DNA of 64,000 nucleotides from Halolamina sediminis (GCF_001282785.1 NZ_CVUA01000001.1:682001-746000); one strand, 5' to 3'. Numbered from the stretch's first letter, positions 1-8,222 are shown. Notes: generated from the letters alone by a model not told the origin. A program made the numbers and translations.

Positions 1-694
1 CGGCTGCCTGCCGCAGTCGGTCCCGGGTCAGCTCCGACAGCGCCCACGATTCCGAGTCGTCGAGCGCGAGCCCGTCGAGCGCGTCGCGGGCGCCCGCGTC
101 GGTCCAGAACCCCCACGTGGCGTCGGGGTCGGCGCCGGTCTCGCCCGCTGCGTCGGTCCGTGCGGTCGCTTCCGGGTCCGGGTCGGGCTGCACCCACCGG
201 AACTCGGTACCGGGGTCGAAACCGTTGAACCGCGAGGCACCCAGCCCGCCCGTGTTCCACGAAAAGACCATGTTCCGGGCGACGCGTCGGCCCGTCTCGT
301 ACAGCCAGTGGAAGCCGGCGTCGTTCAGCGCCCGGGAGAGCCCCCGGCCGCGGTACTCGGGATCGACCCGCATCGCCTGCATCCATCCTTCGTGTTCGCT
401 GAGCCCGACCGCCTGACAGATTCCCACTGCGCGGTCGTCGGCTACCTCGTCGACGTCGTCGGGGTCGACGGCATCCACGTCCTCGGGCGCCGGCGGCGAC
501 GCGGTCGTGTCGACGGCGACGAAGGTTCGCGTGTCCGGGTCGTCGGACTCCATCCACCGCGGGAACGCGTCGGGGATGTAGTCGCCGCTCTCCCACGTGT
601 CGGCGGTGAACGCGGCGACTGCGGGGTAGTCGCCGGGGACCGCTTCCCGGACCACGATCTCGTCGTCGTCGGCGTAGTCGATTCCCCCAGTCAC
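1..694 (-). CDS. GNAT-type N-acetyltransferase, C-terminal part beyond window
   Basis: The reading frame on the minus strand starts with GTG at 694 and runs off the left edge, so only the first 231 residues are visible. The middle carries the acetyl-CoA binding signature of the GNAT fold (MRVDPEYRGRGLSRALNDAG), followed by an aromatic-rich segment around a conserved NTGG. The substrate cannot be inferred. The GTG start overlaps the TGA of gatD in a GTGA tetranucleotide, so the two genes are almost certainly co-transcribed and translationally coupled, with gatD first. A short acidic spacer (repeated Asp/Glu/Val after residue 60) is typical of haloarchaeal loop insertions. Confidence 0.8.
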   Translation of the reverse strand, partial: MTGGIDYADDDEIVVREAVPGDYPAVAAFTADTWESGDYIPDAFPRWMESDDPDTRTFVAVDTTASPPAPEDVDAVDPDDVDEVADDRAVGICQAVGLSEHEGWMQAMRVDPEYRGRGLSRALNDAGFHWLYETGRRVARNMVFSWNTGGLGASRFNGFDPGTEFRWVQPDPDPEATARTDAAGETGADPDATWGFWTDAGARDALDGLALDDSESWALSELTRDRLRQAA

Positions 695-1959
695 GTCCAG
701 GGCTGTGACTCCTCGGTGAGCTCGCCTTCCAGATCCCGGCCCATCGCGTCCGCGGGGTTGTTCGTGTTCGCGAGCGCCCACATCAGCTTCACCTTCGCGG
801 TGCCGGGGAGCGTGTCGCCCGACTCCACGACGCCGGCGTCGAGCAGGTCCCGCCCGGTGTCGTACACGCGGTCACAGACCCGCCCCTCGAGACACTGGGA
901 GGTCATCGCGACGGTCGTGCCGTCCTCGACCAGTTCTTCGAGCCGCGGGATGATGTCGGTGTGGACGTGGCCGAGCCCGGTCCCCTCGACGATCACGCCG
1001 TCCTTCCCGTCGAGGTAGTCCCACGCCGCCGGATCCATCCCCGGCGTCGGCTTGACGAGCTCCACGTCGGTCGCGAGCTCGGAGTGGATCGCGAGCTCCC
1101 CCTCTCCGCGGGCGGTGTAGTCGTCGTGGAAGGAGACGCCGGCAGCGTCGCCCTGCCCGTCTTTCGCTCTCTCGTAGTCGACGGTGCCGAGCGGCTCGCC
1201 GCCGACGGTCTCGAAGGCGTCACGGCGGGAGGTGTGGTTCTTCCGGACGCGCGTGCCGCGGTGGAGCGCGCAGTCGTCGTCGGAAGGGGTGGCGTGCATG
1301 CAGACCATCACCTCGGCGGCGTCGGCGGTCGCCGCCTCGACGGCACAGACCGCGTTCATCACGTTGTCCGAGGAGGGCCGGTCCGCCGAGCGCTGGCTGC
1401 CGGTGAACACGATCGGGACCGGCGTGTCGAGCATGTACGACAGCGCGGCCGCGGAGAACTGCATCGTGTCGGTGCCGTGCATCACGACCACGCCGTCGGC
1501 GCCGGCCTCGATCTCCTCTTTCACGGCTTCGGCGAGCTCCTGCCAGATCGCGGGGGTCATGTTCTCGCTCAGGATGTCCGCCACGACCCGGCCGCGGTAG
1601 TTCGCCCGCCCCGCGAGTTCGGGGACGGCCCGCAGCACGTCCTCGGCGTCGAAGCGCGCGGTGACGGCGCCGGTGCGGTAGTCGACGGTGGAGGCGATGG
1701 TGCCGCCGGTCGAGACCAGCGCAACCGTCGGCAGGTCGGCGTCGAACTCGATCTCGGAGGCTTCGCCGCCGGCCTCGCTCTCTTCGATGTCGTACACGCC
1801 GGACTCGACAACCTCGACGTCGGCTTCCTCCCGGCTGATCCCGACGTTGTAGCCGCCGTCGAGCTTGAGCACGAGATGGTCCTCGTCGGTCGTGGGCATC
1901 AGGACGCCCTCGTCGGTCGCGTCGTCGTGTTCGACGCGGACACGGTCCCCTGGGTTCAT
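691..1959 (-). CDS. gatD: Glu-tRNA(Gln) amidotransferase subunit D (GatD)
   Basis: GatD is the asparaginase-like glutaminase of the archaeal GatDE enzyme. It releases ammonia from glutamine (or asparagine), which GatE uses to convert Glu-tRNA(Gln) into Gln-tRNA(Gln). The 422-residue product has the small N-terminal GatD beta domain (about residues 1-70) followed by the L-asparaginase domain, with the first catalytic threonine motif STGGTIAS at 83-90 and the second motif HGTDTM at 161-166. ATG at 1959 gives the normal family N-terminus (MNPGDRVRVEHDD); in-frame starts further upstream add 40 low-complexity residues and are rejected. GatE is not in this window. The downstream acetyltransferase overlaps its stop codon. 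Confidence 0.95.
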   Translation of the reverse strand: MNPGDRVRVEHDDATDEGVLMPTTDEDHLVLKLDGGYNVGISREEADVEVVESGVYDIEESEAGGEASEIEFDADLPTVALVSTGGTIASTVDYRTGAVTARFDAEDVLRAVPELAGRANYRGRVVADILSENMTPAIWQELAEAVKEEIEAGADGVVVMHGTDTMQFSAAALSYMLDTPVPIVFTGSQRSADRPSSDNVMNAVCAVEAATADAAEVMVCMHATPSDDDCALHRGTRVRKNHTSRRDAFETVGGEPLGTVDYERAKDGQGDAAGVSFHDDYTARGEGELAIHSELATDVELVKPTPGMDPAAWDYLDGKDGVIVEGTGLGHVHTDIIPRLEELVEDGTTVAMTSQCLEGRVCDRVYDTGRDLLDAGVVESGDTLPGTAKVKLMWALANTNNPADAMGRDLEGELTEESQPWT

Positions 1960-2087
1960 GGGCGGAACTTTCCGTCGGTCGGACTTCAAACTGCTTCTTT
2001 GGGCGGGTCTTCGGTTGCTTGGCAGTCCCCCGGATCCACCTGCGAGCGGGCGCAAGACCCATGCCCTCGGGCGTCCCACGTCGACCC

Positions 2088-2570
2088 ATGCAGCGCTCCC
2101 TCGAACGCGACGACGAGACGACCGCCGAGGCGGAGGCGTCGAGCGACGGCGGCCGGCTCGCGAGCGTCCGGCGGCGCGTCGGTCGCGTCTTCTCGATCCG
2201 CGGGTTCCTGCTCGCGCTCGCCGTCGTCGTCGCGGGCGTCGCCGTCGGCGGCGCGATCGGCGGGTTCGTTCCGTTCCTGGGGACGGTCGGCCGGATCGTC
2301 GGCGTGTTCGCGGCGACGTTCCTCCTCGGCGCCGTTCGCTCCCACCAACAGTACCTCGAAGTCGCCGTCGCGGGCGCGGCTGTCGCGGCGGTGCTGGCGG
2401 TGACGCAGGTGTTCAGCGGCGTGTTCCTTCCGATCGGCGTCGAGTGGCTCCAGCAGTACGGGCTGGCGCTGGGGGCGATCGGCGCCGGCAGCGGCGCGGT
2501 CGCATCGGTGTTGGGGCACTACTTCGGCCGTGACCTCCGTGACGGGCTGACGAAGTCGATCGAGGGGTAG
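2088..2570 (+). CDS. Conserved small membrane protein, function unknown
   Basis: A 160-residue protein with an acidic and then arginine-rich cytoplasmic N-terminus (about 1-40), a first hydrophobic segment followed by a glycine-rich turn (roughly 45-75), a second segment around 78-95, and two more up to about 140. It ends in a short charged tail. I do not recognise the family. The start is set at ATG 2088 (MQRSLERDDE) because the upstream in-frame ATG codons add an arginine/proline-rich stretch that looks like non-coding shadow. It is transcribed divergently from gatD and followed by a gene-free region holding a dispersed repeat. Confidence 0.65.
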   Translation: MQRSLERDDETTAEAEASSDGGRLASVRRRVGRVFSIRGFLLALAVVVAGVAVGGAIGGFVPFLGTVGRIVGVFAATFLLGAVRSHQQYLEVAVAGAAVAAVLAVTQVFSGVFLPIGVEWLQQYGLALGAIGAGSGAVASVLGHYFGRDLRDGLTKSIEG

Positions 2571-2628
2571 GCGGCGACTTCGATAGCGTCTCGACCGTCG
2601 ACCGTTCGGTCCGGGAGTACCCGGACAG

Positions 2629-3006
2629 CGACCGCAACAGCAGCTCGTTCGTCGACTACTTGCGACCGCAGTGCGCCGGGCACGAGGCCCGGCGCGGCAC
2701 CGAGTCCCCACCCCTCCCCCCGCGCTCGCCGACCGCTGGCAAGCGCGAGGCGTCCACCGCCACCGCACCGCCGTGGCTGTTGGCGCGCGACGTGAGCAGG
2801 GCGGGATCGGCGGTCCCGCTGGCAGTGCGGGCGACGCGTGGGTCGCCCGCACGACGCCTCCGTGGGCGAACGAGCGCGCGAGGTCCTCGCGAGTGAAACG
2901 AGCGAGGGCACGAGAGAGCTTTGCTCTCTCGGAGGACGAGCGAACGGACGTGAGCGAGTCGGCTGGGGAGGATTGTGGGCTGTGCGGCGCGGTTGCAGTC
3001 ACAAGT
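2629..3006 (+). repeat. Dispersed haloarchaeal hairpin element, copy 1
   Basis: The core begins ACTTGCGACCGCA (2658-2670) and ends TGCAGTCACAAGT (2994-3006), an imperfect 13-bp inverted repeat (11 of 13 match). An outer arm GCGACCGCAACAGCAGCTCG lies at 2629-2648. Conserved blocks shared with copies 2-4 include GAGTCCCCACCCCTCCCCC, GCGTCCACCGCCACCGCACC and GTCGGCTGGGGAGG. Variable hairpins sit between them, for example a perfect 9-bp stem at 2673-2695 (GCGCCGGGC/GCCCGGCGC) and CGAGAGAGC/GCTCTCTCG around 2921-2937. It is placed between two co-directional genes. Confidence 0.85.
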
Positions 3007-3155
3007 GGTCATGCTCACTCCGCGGTGATGTTTGCGGCTGAAAACCAAACTCCGCAGTCGTGTTCGTAGTCCCCCCGGTATCCCCTGCTTCGGAGCCCTG
3101 GACACCACCGTCGACCTAGACCCACCCAGCCAAAAATCCGACTACCTGCTCCGAA

Positions 3156-3168
3156 AACGGCATACCCC
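3156..3168 (+). promoter_or_regulatory. TATA-like box before aminotransferase gene
   Basis: ACGGCATACCCCC sits with its A/T centre about 27 nt before the ATG at 3189, the spacing expected for a leaderless haloarchaeal transcript. Very similar boxes precede the RimK-type ligase and the DUF457-like membrane protein. Confidence 0.4.
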
Positions 3169-3188
3169 CGCCACCCACACCACTCCGC

Positions 3189-4289
3189 ATGGAGTACGAG
3201 GAGCCGAAGTTCTTCCAAGTGATGGGCTACGTCGGCGAGGCCGAGCACGACGTGGTCGACATGGTCAGCGGCAATCCCGACTGGGAGCCCCCCGAGGCGC
3301 TCCGTGAGGGGCTGAAAGAGTACGCCGAGTTCGAGCCCGACCGCTTCCAGTACCCGCCGAGCGACGGCACCGCCGAGCTCAAAGCCGAGATCGCCCAACG
3401 CCGCGGCGTCGACCCCGAACGGGTGGTGATCACCAACGGCACCGGCGAGGCGAACTACCTCGGGATGGCCGCCGCGCTCGAACGCGACCTCGGCGACGAG
3501 GTGCTGTTGACCGATCCGGTCTACCCCTACTACCCCGGGAAGACGCGGATGCTCGGCGGCGAGCCGACGTTCGTCCCCGCCAACCGCGACGGCAGCCTCG
3601 ACGTGGCCGCCTACCGCGAGGCGATGAGCGACGACACCGCGCTCGTGGTGCTCAACACGCCGAACAACCCCACCGGCGCGGTGTACGACCACGCGAAGGT
3701 CGAGGAGATCGTCCGACTCTGTGAGGAGCACGACGCCCTCGCAGTCGTCGACGAGGTGTACGACCACTTCGACCTCTCGGGGACGTTCGAGTCCGCGCTC
3801 ACGATCGACTCCGACCGTCGGATCGTCACCTCCGGCTTCTCGAAGTCGCTGGCGATCACCGGCTTCCGTGTCGGCTACGCCATCTTCCCCGAGTGGCTCG
3901 CCGAGAACGCGAAAGCCCGCCACATGCTGGTCAACGTCGCGACCACGCGCCCGGGCCAGCACGCGGTCCTGCGCGGACTGGAGGGTGCCGACGCCGCCTA
4001 CTACGAGGCGGCCCGTGAACTGGTTCGCGAGCGCGTGGACACGTTCACTGACGCGCTGGACGCCGCGGGCGCTGAGTACACCCGCCCCGACGGCGCGTTC
4101 TACGTAATGGCCCGCTTCGACGGCTACCCCGGAACCATGGCAAACGTCGAGCGACTCATCGACGAGGCCGGCGTTGCCGGGATGCCCGGTGAGGGGTTCG
4201 GCGAGGCGTACGACGACTGGCTCCGCTTCGCGCTGGTGACGCCGCGGGTCGAGGAGGCGGCCGATCGGTTAGCGGAGTTCTTCGCGTAA
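3189..4289 (+). CDS. PLP-dependent aminotransferase (class I/II, AspC-like)
   Basis: A fold-type I pyridoxal-phosphate aminotransferase of 366 residues, transferring amino groups between an amino acid and a 2-oxo acid. Visible landmarks are SGNPDW near residue 27, the NPTG substrate-binding motif at 160-163, the PLP-nitrogen aspartate at 188 (VVDEVYDHF), the Schiff-base lysine at 219 in SGFSKSLAITGFRVG, and the carboxylate-binding arginine region downstream. Length and motif order match the archaeal aspartate/aromatic aminotransferase group; the substrate cannot be decided from sequence. The gene is preceded by a TATA-like box and stands alone. Confidence 0.9.
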   Translation: MEYEEPKFFQVMGYVGEAEHDVVDMVSGNPDWEPPEALREGLKEYAEFEPDRFQYPPSDGTAELKAEIAQRRGVDPERVVITNGTGEANYLGMAAALERDLGDEVLLTDPVYPYYPGKTRMLGGEPTFVPANRDGSLDVAAYREAMSDDTALVVLNTPNNPTGAVYDHAKVEEIVRLCEEHDALAVVDEVYDHFDLSGTFESALTIDSDRRIVTSGFSKSLAITGFRVGYAIFPEWLAENAKARHMLVNVATTRPGQHAVLRGLEGADAAYYEAARELVRERVDTFTDALDAAGAEYTRPDGAFYVMARFDGYPGTMANVERLIDEAGVAGMPGEGFGEAYDDWLRFALVTPRVEEAADRLAEFFA

Positions 4290-4359
4290 CACCCTTTTGG
4301 CTGCCTTTGTTCGGCTCTCGCCGATGGCGGTCCCACCGTCGGCTGGCCACCGAGAACGG

Positions 4360-4385
4360 TCGATAAACTAGATATCGGGATATCG
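4360..4385. promoter_or_regulatory. AT-rich inverted/direct repeat upstream of 4443 gene
   Basis: Within very GC-rich surroundings the sequence TCGATA (4360-4365) is mirrored by TATCGA (4380-4385), and GATATCGG is followed directly by GATATCG (4371-4385). This could be a promoter or operator for the gene starting at 4443, with a leader of about 50 nt. The assignment is tentative. Confidence 0.3.
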
Positions 4386-4442
4386 AAAGAGGGTCGACAC
4401 CGCCACACAACGCTCAAGCGCCCCGAGCGAGAACGCCCGCCA

Positions 4443-4808
4443 GTGTCGACCCGCGAGGAGAAACGCGAGCTCGGCCTCGAACTGCTCGCCCATCTGGAAG
4501 ACGAGGAGCTCTCGCTGGCGGAGACGATTGACCGGCTGGAGGCGGTCACCACCAGCCCCGCGCTCACCCGGCAGATCCTCGACGACGCCGAGAAGCGCGG
4601 GCTGATCGAGCGCGAGGACGGCCGGCTGCGCACCCGGACCGGCGGCACGTTCGTCCGGTTCGAGAGCGGGGTAGTCGAACGCGAGGGCGACTACGACTGC
4701 CGACGCTGCGGCGCGAGCATCTCGACGGGTCACTTCGTCCAGTTCGAGAGCGGGGAGTTGGGGCCGTTCGGTCCTTCCTGCGTGCGGAAAGTGCTCGGAC
4801 GAGAGTAA
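4443..4808 (+). CDS. Winged-helix plus Cys-motif protein (DUF5830-like)
   Basis: A 121-residue protein starting with GTG. Residues 5-65 look like a winged helix (ETIDRLEAVTTSPALTRQIL then DDAEKRGLIER). The C-terminal part has Cys86, Cys89 and Cys113 in CRRCGASI...GPSC, consistent with a small metal-binding or zinc-ribbon-like unit. It resembles the haloarchaeal family annotated as DUF5830, an assignment from memory that a profile search should confirm. It is probably a DNA-binding or regulatory protein; the target is unknown. It is convergent with the methyltransferase gene that follows. Confidence 0.7.
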   Translation: MSTREEKRELGLELLAHLEDEELSLAETIDRLEAVTTSPALTRQILDDAEKRGLIEREDGRLRTRTGGTFVRFESGVVEREGDYDCRRCGASISTGHFVQFESGELGPFGPSCVRKVLGRE

Positions 4809-4829
4809 TCCCTCCGCCGGCGTTCGGAT

Positions 4830-5627
4830 CTACCGTTCGCCAGCGATCACGTCGACTGTCGCATCCTCCTCGTACGGCTCGTCGAACTCGGTCAGTCGCT
4901 CCCGGACCGCACTCTCGAAGCGCTCGCGGTCGTCGCCGAGGACGGCGGGCGAGCAGAAGGAAAGCGAGAGCAGGTAGCCGACCACGCCGTCGGCGTCCCA
5001 CTCGCGTTCGACGTCGAACACGCATTTCTCGGCGCTGAAGCCGTGCTCGTCGAGCAGATCGGCCCACGACTCGTCGTACTCGACGGGGCCAGTGCGTTCG
5101 GGCGGATCGTCGAGGTACTCGGTGAGGACCTCGTACACCGCGTCCTGCCAGTCGGCGGTGCCGCGGGCCAGCCACTCGGTGTCGCTCAGCAGCGCGACGC
5201 CGCCACCGGCTTCGGTGATGTCGTACAGCGTGTCGAGCGTCCGCCCCTGGTTCATCCAGTGGAACGACCGGCCCATCACGGTCAGTCGGAGCGGGTCGAA
5301 CTCGTCGGCCATCGCCGGCAGGTCGGCGTCGCTGCCGACCCGCCACTCGGTGTTCTCGGCGCCGACGACGCTCGCGCGTTCGCGGGCGTGGTCGAGCATC
5401 GCCTCGTTCGGGTCGACGCCGACGACTTCCTCGACGTGGGGCGCCAGCGTGACGCCGAGGCGGCCGGTACCACAGCCGAGGTCGAGCAGCCGGCCGGTGC
5501 CGTCGAGGAACCGCTCGCGCAGGGCGTCGATGGCTTTGTCGTCGTACTCCGGACGATAGACGGCGTACTGCTGGGCGGTCGTCGCGAAGCGTGCCGCCGG
5601 ATCGTCGGTCGTCGCATAGTCGCTCAT
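4830..5627 (-). CDS. Class I SAM-dependent methyltransferase
   Basis: A 265-residue protein with the Rossmann methyltransferase motif I LLDLGCGTGRLG (DLGCGTG at 49-55) and the acidic motif II VVGVDPNEAMLDHAR at about 68-82, followed by a motif near WRVGSDADLPAMADEFD. The N-terminus (FATTAQQYAVYRPEYDD) is typical of the UbiE/trans-aconitate-type small-molecule methyltransferases. The substrate is unknown. ATG at 5627 gives a family-like start. It lies downstream of, and on the same strand as, the HVO_0476-type gene with a gap of about 40 bp, so co-transcription is likely. Confidence 0.88.
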   Translation of the reverse strand: MSDYATTDDPAARFATTAQQYAVYRPEYDDKAIDALRERFLDGTGRLLDLGCGTGRLGVTLAPHVEEVVGVDPNEAMLDHARERASVVGAENTEWRVGSDADLPAMADEFDPLRLTVMGRSFHWMNQGRTLDTLYDITEAGGGVALLSDTEWLARGTADWQDAVYEVLTEYLDDPPERTGPVEYDESWADLLDEHGFSAEKCVFDVEREWDADGVVGYLLSLSFCSPAVLGDDRERFESAVRERLTEFDEPYEEDATVDVIAGER

Positions 5628-5666
5628 GAGGAGAAACGGGGGGACCGATCGGAGAAATCGCTTCCG

Positions 5667-6326
5667 CTACCAGGCCGACCAGGCGCTGGTCCGCTCGTCG
5701 CGGCCGAAGACGCGCTTGATGTCCTTCGCGAACGCGAGGTCGCCCTCGTGGTCGAGCTTCTTGTGTCGGTAGTCGTCCGCGATCGCGTCACGGAGCTGGA
5801 GGCTGTCGACCGTGAACTCGTCGTCGCCGAGCTCGTGGCTCTCGCCGACGACGAACTCGAAGTCGCCCGGGAGGAACACCTTGGTGCTGCGGGACTGCTC
5901 GTTGCGCCCGTCGCCCTCTTTGGGGTGGATGGTGACGTTGACGCCGACGTTGTCGACGACGCGGGTCCAGACGGTCTCGACCTCGTCCATCTCGGCGTGT
6001 TCGGTGCGGCGCTCGGGGCCGACCTCGATGCTCGTGACCTCGACCTGCTGGATCGCCGCCTCGGTCTCGACGACGAACTCGTCGCCGGCCTCGACCGACT
6101 CCTCGCTCTCGGCATCGAGGGTGGTCTTGTACGAGTCGCCGTCCTGTGAGACCACCACGTCGACAGTGATCTCGTCGGGGGTCTCGATCGTCTGCTTGTG
6201 GACGTGGCCACACTCCGTACAGCGAACCGTCGACTGCCCGCCCGGCGACAGCACCTCGTGGACCGTCTGCTCGTGGGGCGAGCAGGACGGACAGGTGAGG
6301 GGGACGCGCTCGGCTGAATCGCTCAT
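5667..6326 (-). CDS. HVO_0476-type zinc-finger protein
   Basis: The 219-residue product begins with a treble-clef or zinc-ribbon-like knuckle pair, Cys12/Cys15 and Cys36/Cys39 (TCPSCSP...VRCTECGHVHK). Beta-rich acidic sequence follows, and a conserved basic end (FAKDIKRVFGRDERTSAWSAW). The whole sequence matches the archaeal family known as HVO_0476 family zinc-finger protein, whose molecular function is not established; a nucleic-acid-related role is plausible. A TATA-like box 26 nt upstream implies a leaderless transcript. The SAM methyltransferase lies downstream on the same strand. Confidence 0.88.
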   Translation of the reverse strand: MSDSAERVPLTCPSCSPHEQTVHEVLSPGGQSTVRCTECGHVHKQTIETPDEITVDVVVSQDGDSYKTTLDAESEESVEAGDEFVVETEAAIQQVEVTSIEVGPERRTEHAEMDEVETVWTRVVDNVGVNVTIHPKEGDGRNEQSRSTKVFLPGDFEFVVGESHELGDDEFTVDSLQLRDAIADDYRHKKLDHEGDLAFAKDIKRVFGRDERTSAWSAW

Positions 6327-6347
6327 ACCCGTGGTTCCCGTTCGAGC

Positions 6348-6356
6348 GGTTTAAGC
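6348..6356 (-). promoter_or_regulatory. TATA-like box before HVO_0476-type gene
   Basis: On the minus strand GCTTAAACC is centred 26 nt upstream of the ATG at 6326, matching the spacing of leaderless archaeal promoters. Confidence 0.45.
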
Positions 6357-6379
6357 CCGCGTTTTCGCGGGTCGGCTAC

Positions 6380-7087
6380 TCACGGGAGCGCCCGCAGGTC
6401 CGCCAGCATCTCGTCGAGATCCTTCGTCGACGCCGCGAGCGAGAACCCGTCCCGCTTTGCGAGCGTGGGCGCGTGGTCCCACACGTCCTCGGGCTCGATC
6501 CCGTGGAGCACGACCGCGTTGGGCGTCGGCGTCAGCACGCGCAGCGCCACCAGCGGCGACTCGCCGCGGGTCACCTCGGTGAACACGAGCGCACGATCGG
6601 TCGACTCACCGTAGAGGCGGTAGAACTCCTCGCTGGAGAGGCGGGTGATTGCCTCGATGCTGTCGATCACGGTGTGGCCGTTGACGTGCTCGGCGCCGCC
6701 GTCGGCGAGTTCGGTCGCGCCGGTGGCCTCGTAGAACTCGGCCATCGGGACCGCGCGGGTGTACTCCCGGAGATCGAGCACGATGTCGCTCTCGAACCCC
6801 GCGGTCACCACCCGCGCGTACTGGCGGATGTGCGCGCCGCCGCGGGCGGCGTCGATCGCGAGCAGTCCCTCCACGAGCCGGCGGACGACGCCGATCCCGG
6901 GGCTCTCCCGGCGGCCGCTCTCGTAGTCCGAGACGACCGACGAGGAGACGCCGAGCTCCTCGGCCAGCGCCGTCTGGGACACCTCGAAGTCGGTGCGCCA
7001 CTTCCGCAGCGTCGCGCCCGGGTCGTCGGAGATCACCACTTCGCCGGCGATCCGGCGGGCGAGTCGGCGCTCTGCGTTCTCGGTCAC
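6380..7087 (-). CDS. HTH transcriptional regulator (COG1709-like)
   Basis: The 235-residue protein has an XRE/lambda-type helix-turn-helix at about residues 26-65 (LRKWRTDFEVSQTALAEELG, then SSSVVSDYESGRRESPG). A large C-terminal domain with alternating hydrophobic strands (about 95-235) is likely a ligand-sensing or dimerisation module. This architecture is that of the archaeal predicted regulators grouped as COG1709. GTG at 7087 is chosen because the upstream extension in the same frame is unlike any protein. It is divergent from the pentapeptide-like gene at 7215, so the 127-bp spacer may carry its operator. Confidence 0.78.
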   Translation of the reverse strand: MTENAERRLARRIAGEVVISDDPGATLRKWRTDFEVSQTALAEELGVSSSVVSDYESGRRESPGIGVVRRLVEGLLAIDAARGGAHIRQYARVVTAGFESDIVLDLREYTRAVPMAEFYEATGATELADGGAEHVNGHTVIDSIEAITRLSSEEFYRLYGESTDRALVFTEVTRGESPLVALRVLTPTPNAVVLHGIEPEDVWDHAPTLAKRDGFSLAASTKDLDEMLADLRALP

Positions 7088-7182
7088 GGCTGTGGCTGGG
7101 TGGGGGACTGAGAAAGGCGTATCGGAGCGGTTCGTCGGGGCGGCGTCGGTGAGCGGTTCCCAGCGACTAGAAACCATAACGA

Positions 7183-7198
7183 ACATTAATGTAGTATC
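7183..7198 (+). promoter_or_regulatory. TATA-like box before pentapeptide-like gene
   Basis: ACATTAATGTAGTATC is the only AT-rich stretch in the spacer and lies about 25 nt before the ATG at 7215. It contains the palindrome ACATTAATGT, which could also serve as a regulator site for the divergent HTH gene. Confidence 0.45.
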
Positions 7199-7214
7199 CG
7201 CCGGCTTCTCCCGT

Positions 7215-7553
7215 ATGGACCTCGATTGGCAGGATTCCGGTGGGTACGTGGCGATCGGCCTGTTGGCGATCGTGCTGGTACTGACGCTGGCGGGCGTCGA
7301 AACGATCGCGGGGTACGAACTGTTAGCCGCCGGGCAATCGGCGTTCGGGTTCCTCGCCGCGGGCAACTTCAGTCTCGGCGTGTTGTCCGCCGGTATCTTC
7401 TCGGTCGGGGTGTTCTCGGTCGGGGTGTTCTCGGTCGGAATCTTCTCGATCGGGATCTTCGCCGTCGGGCCGTTCGCCTTCGGGATGTATGCAGTCGGCT
7501 TCTACGCGGCGAAACAGCTCGGTGAGTCCCCGAGCCGTGACGACTCCGACTAG
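7215..7553 (+). CDS. Pentapeptide-periodic glycine membrane protein
   Basis: A 112-residue protein of unknown function. Residues 11-37 form a conventional hydrophobic transmembrane segment. From residue 40 to 95 a glycine recurs at exactly every fifth position (40, 45, 50 and so on to 95), giving eleven tandem units of pattern x-[FLY]-[SA]-x-G, such as IFSVG and VFSVG. The spacing recalls pentapeptide-repeat right-handed beta-helices, but the usual Asp/Asn is absent and the outward faces are hydrophobic. The tail is short and charged. ATG 7215 fits a TATA-like box 25 nt upstream. It is convergent with the NYN gene. Confidence 0.72.
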   Translation: MDLDWQDSGGYVAIGLLAIVLVLTLAGVETIAGYELLAAGQSAFGFLAAGNFSLGVLSAGIFSVGVFSVGVFSVGIFSIGIFAVGPFAFGMYAVGFYAAKQLGESPSRDDSD

Positions 7554-7637
7554 CGGGGCTCGCTTCCCACCTCCACGAACCGCCGGTCGAAAAGACTGTG
7601 AGTACCCCCGCTTCGGGCCGGACACCCCCGAACCGGC

Positions 7638-8084
7638 CTACTCCTCCAGCGTCACACTCTCGTCGGCCGCCGACCGCAGCGCGTCCGAGCGCCCGTAGCT
7701 CCCCGGCGCGATCGCCAGCGTCCGCACGCCTTCCCGCCCGGCCAGCTCCAGCGCGGGCTTGAAGTCCGTGTCCCGTGAGGCGATCGCGACGGTCTCGACA
7801 CCGTTCCGGAGCACGAACTCGGCCACGTCGACGGCGAGTTTCACGTCGACGTCGCCGCTGGTCGTGATCACCTCGAACCCGTGAGCCTCCGCCGCCCGGA
7901 TCAGACTGCCCGGCGCCTGCTCGTTCAGGTAGAGCCGCGCCGACACGACCCGGCTCGAGGCGGCCGCGGCCGCACGCACGTCGTCCAGATCCACGTCGAA
8001 CTCGTCGCGTAACACGTTCGGCCCGTCGACGAACAGCGCAACCCCCTCTCGCTGCTCGCCGAACAGCCGCCGCACCCAGTCCAT
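7638..8084 (-). CDS. NYN domain protein (LabA/DUF88-like predicted RNase)
   Basis: A 148-residue single-domain protein of the NYN (PIN-like) nuclease fold. It shows the first acidic motif FVDGPNVL (Asp20, Asn23), the second GDVDVKLAVD (Asp78, Asp80), and SRDTDFKPAL (Asp105, Asp107), which together form the predicted metal site. Proteins of this group are thought to cleave RNA; the archaeal target is not known. The ATG at 8084 gives the usual short N-terminus. It is divergent from the subtilase gene with about 160 bp between. Confidence 0.85.
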   Translation of the reverse strand: MDWVRRLFGEQREGVALFVDGPNVLRDEFDVDLDDVRAAAAASSRVVSARLYLNEQAPGSLIRAAEAHGFEVITTSGDVDVKLAVDVAEFVLRNGVETVAIASRDTDFKPALELAGREGVRTLAIAPGSYGRSDALRSAADESVTLEE

Positions 8085-8207
8085 ACATCTGCCTGCGCCC
8101 GCCCCGGGATATCGCTTCCGGGACTCGTCGATCGTCGTGCGAACTGATGATAGAAACCGTTTCTAAGAATAATTAACGAGCTAACAAGAAATATTCGGAC
8201 TTTTTCG

Positions 8208-8222
8208 ATAGAAATATAAGTT
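8208..8222 (+). promoter_or_regulatory. Promoter of the secreted protease gene
   Basis: The spacer from about 8148 to 8225 is markedly AT-rich. AGAAATATAAG at 8210-8220 is a good TATA-like element about 33 nt before the ATG at 8248, leaving a leader of only a few nucleotides. The extra AT-rich DNA upstream could bind regulators of protease expression. Confidence 0.5.

Larger units (their letters stand above)
2571..3188. other. Gene-free region holding repeat copy 1
   Basis: This 618-bp stretch has no credible gene. The open frames here are arginine/proline/serine-rich, overlap on both strands, and recur wherever the dispersed element recurs. It contains repeat copy 1 (core 2658-3006) with a conserved outer arm before it (2629-2648). 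After the element the sequence becomes less GC-rich and leads into a TATA-like box before the aminotransferase gene. Confidence 0.75.

Noticed and set aside
961-2403. 480-codon plus-strand open frame opposite gatD
   Set aside because: It is a GC-driven antisense frame; the minus strand encodes a complete GatD with catalytic motifs.
2656-3108. Long arginine/proline/serine-rich open frames within the four repeat copies
   Set aside because: They overlap on both strands, have no start context or acidic composition, and change frame between copies. They are by-products of GC-rich non-coding sequence and are likely sources of misannotation.
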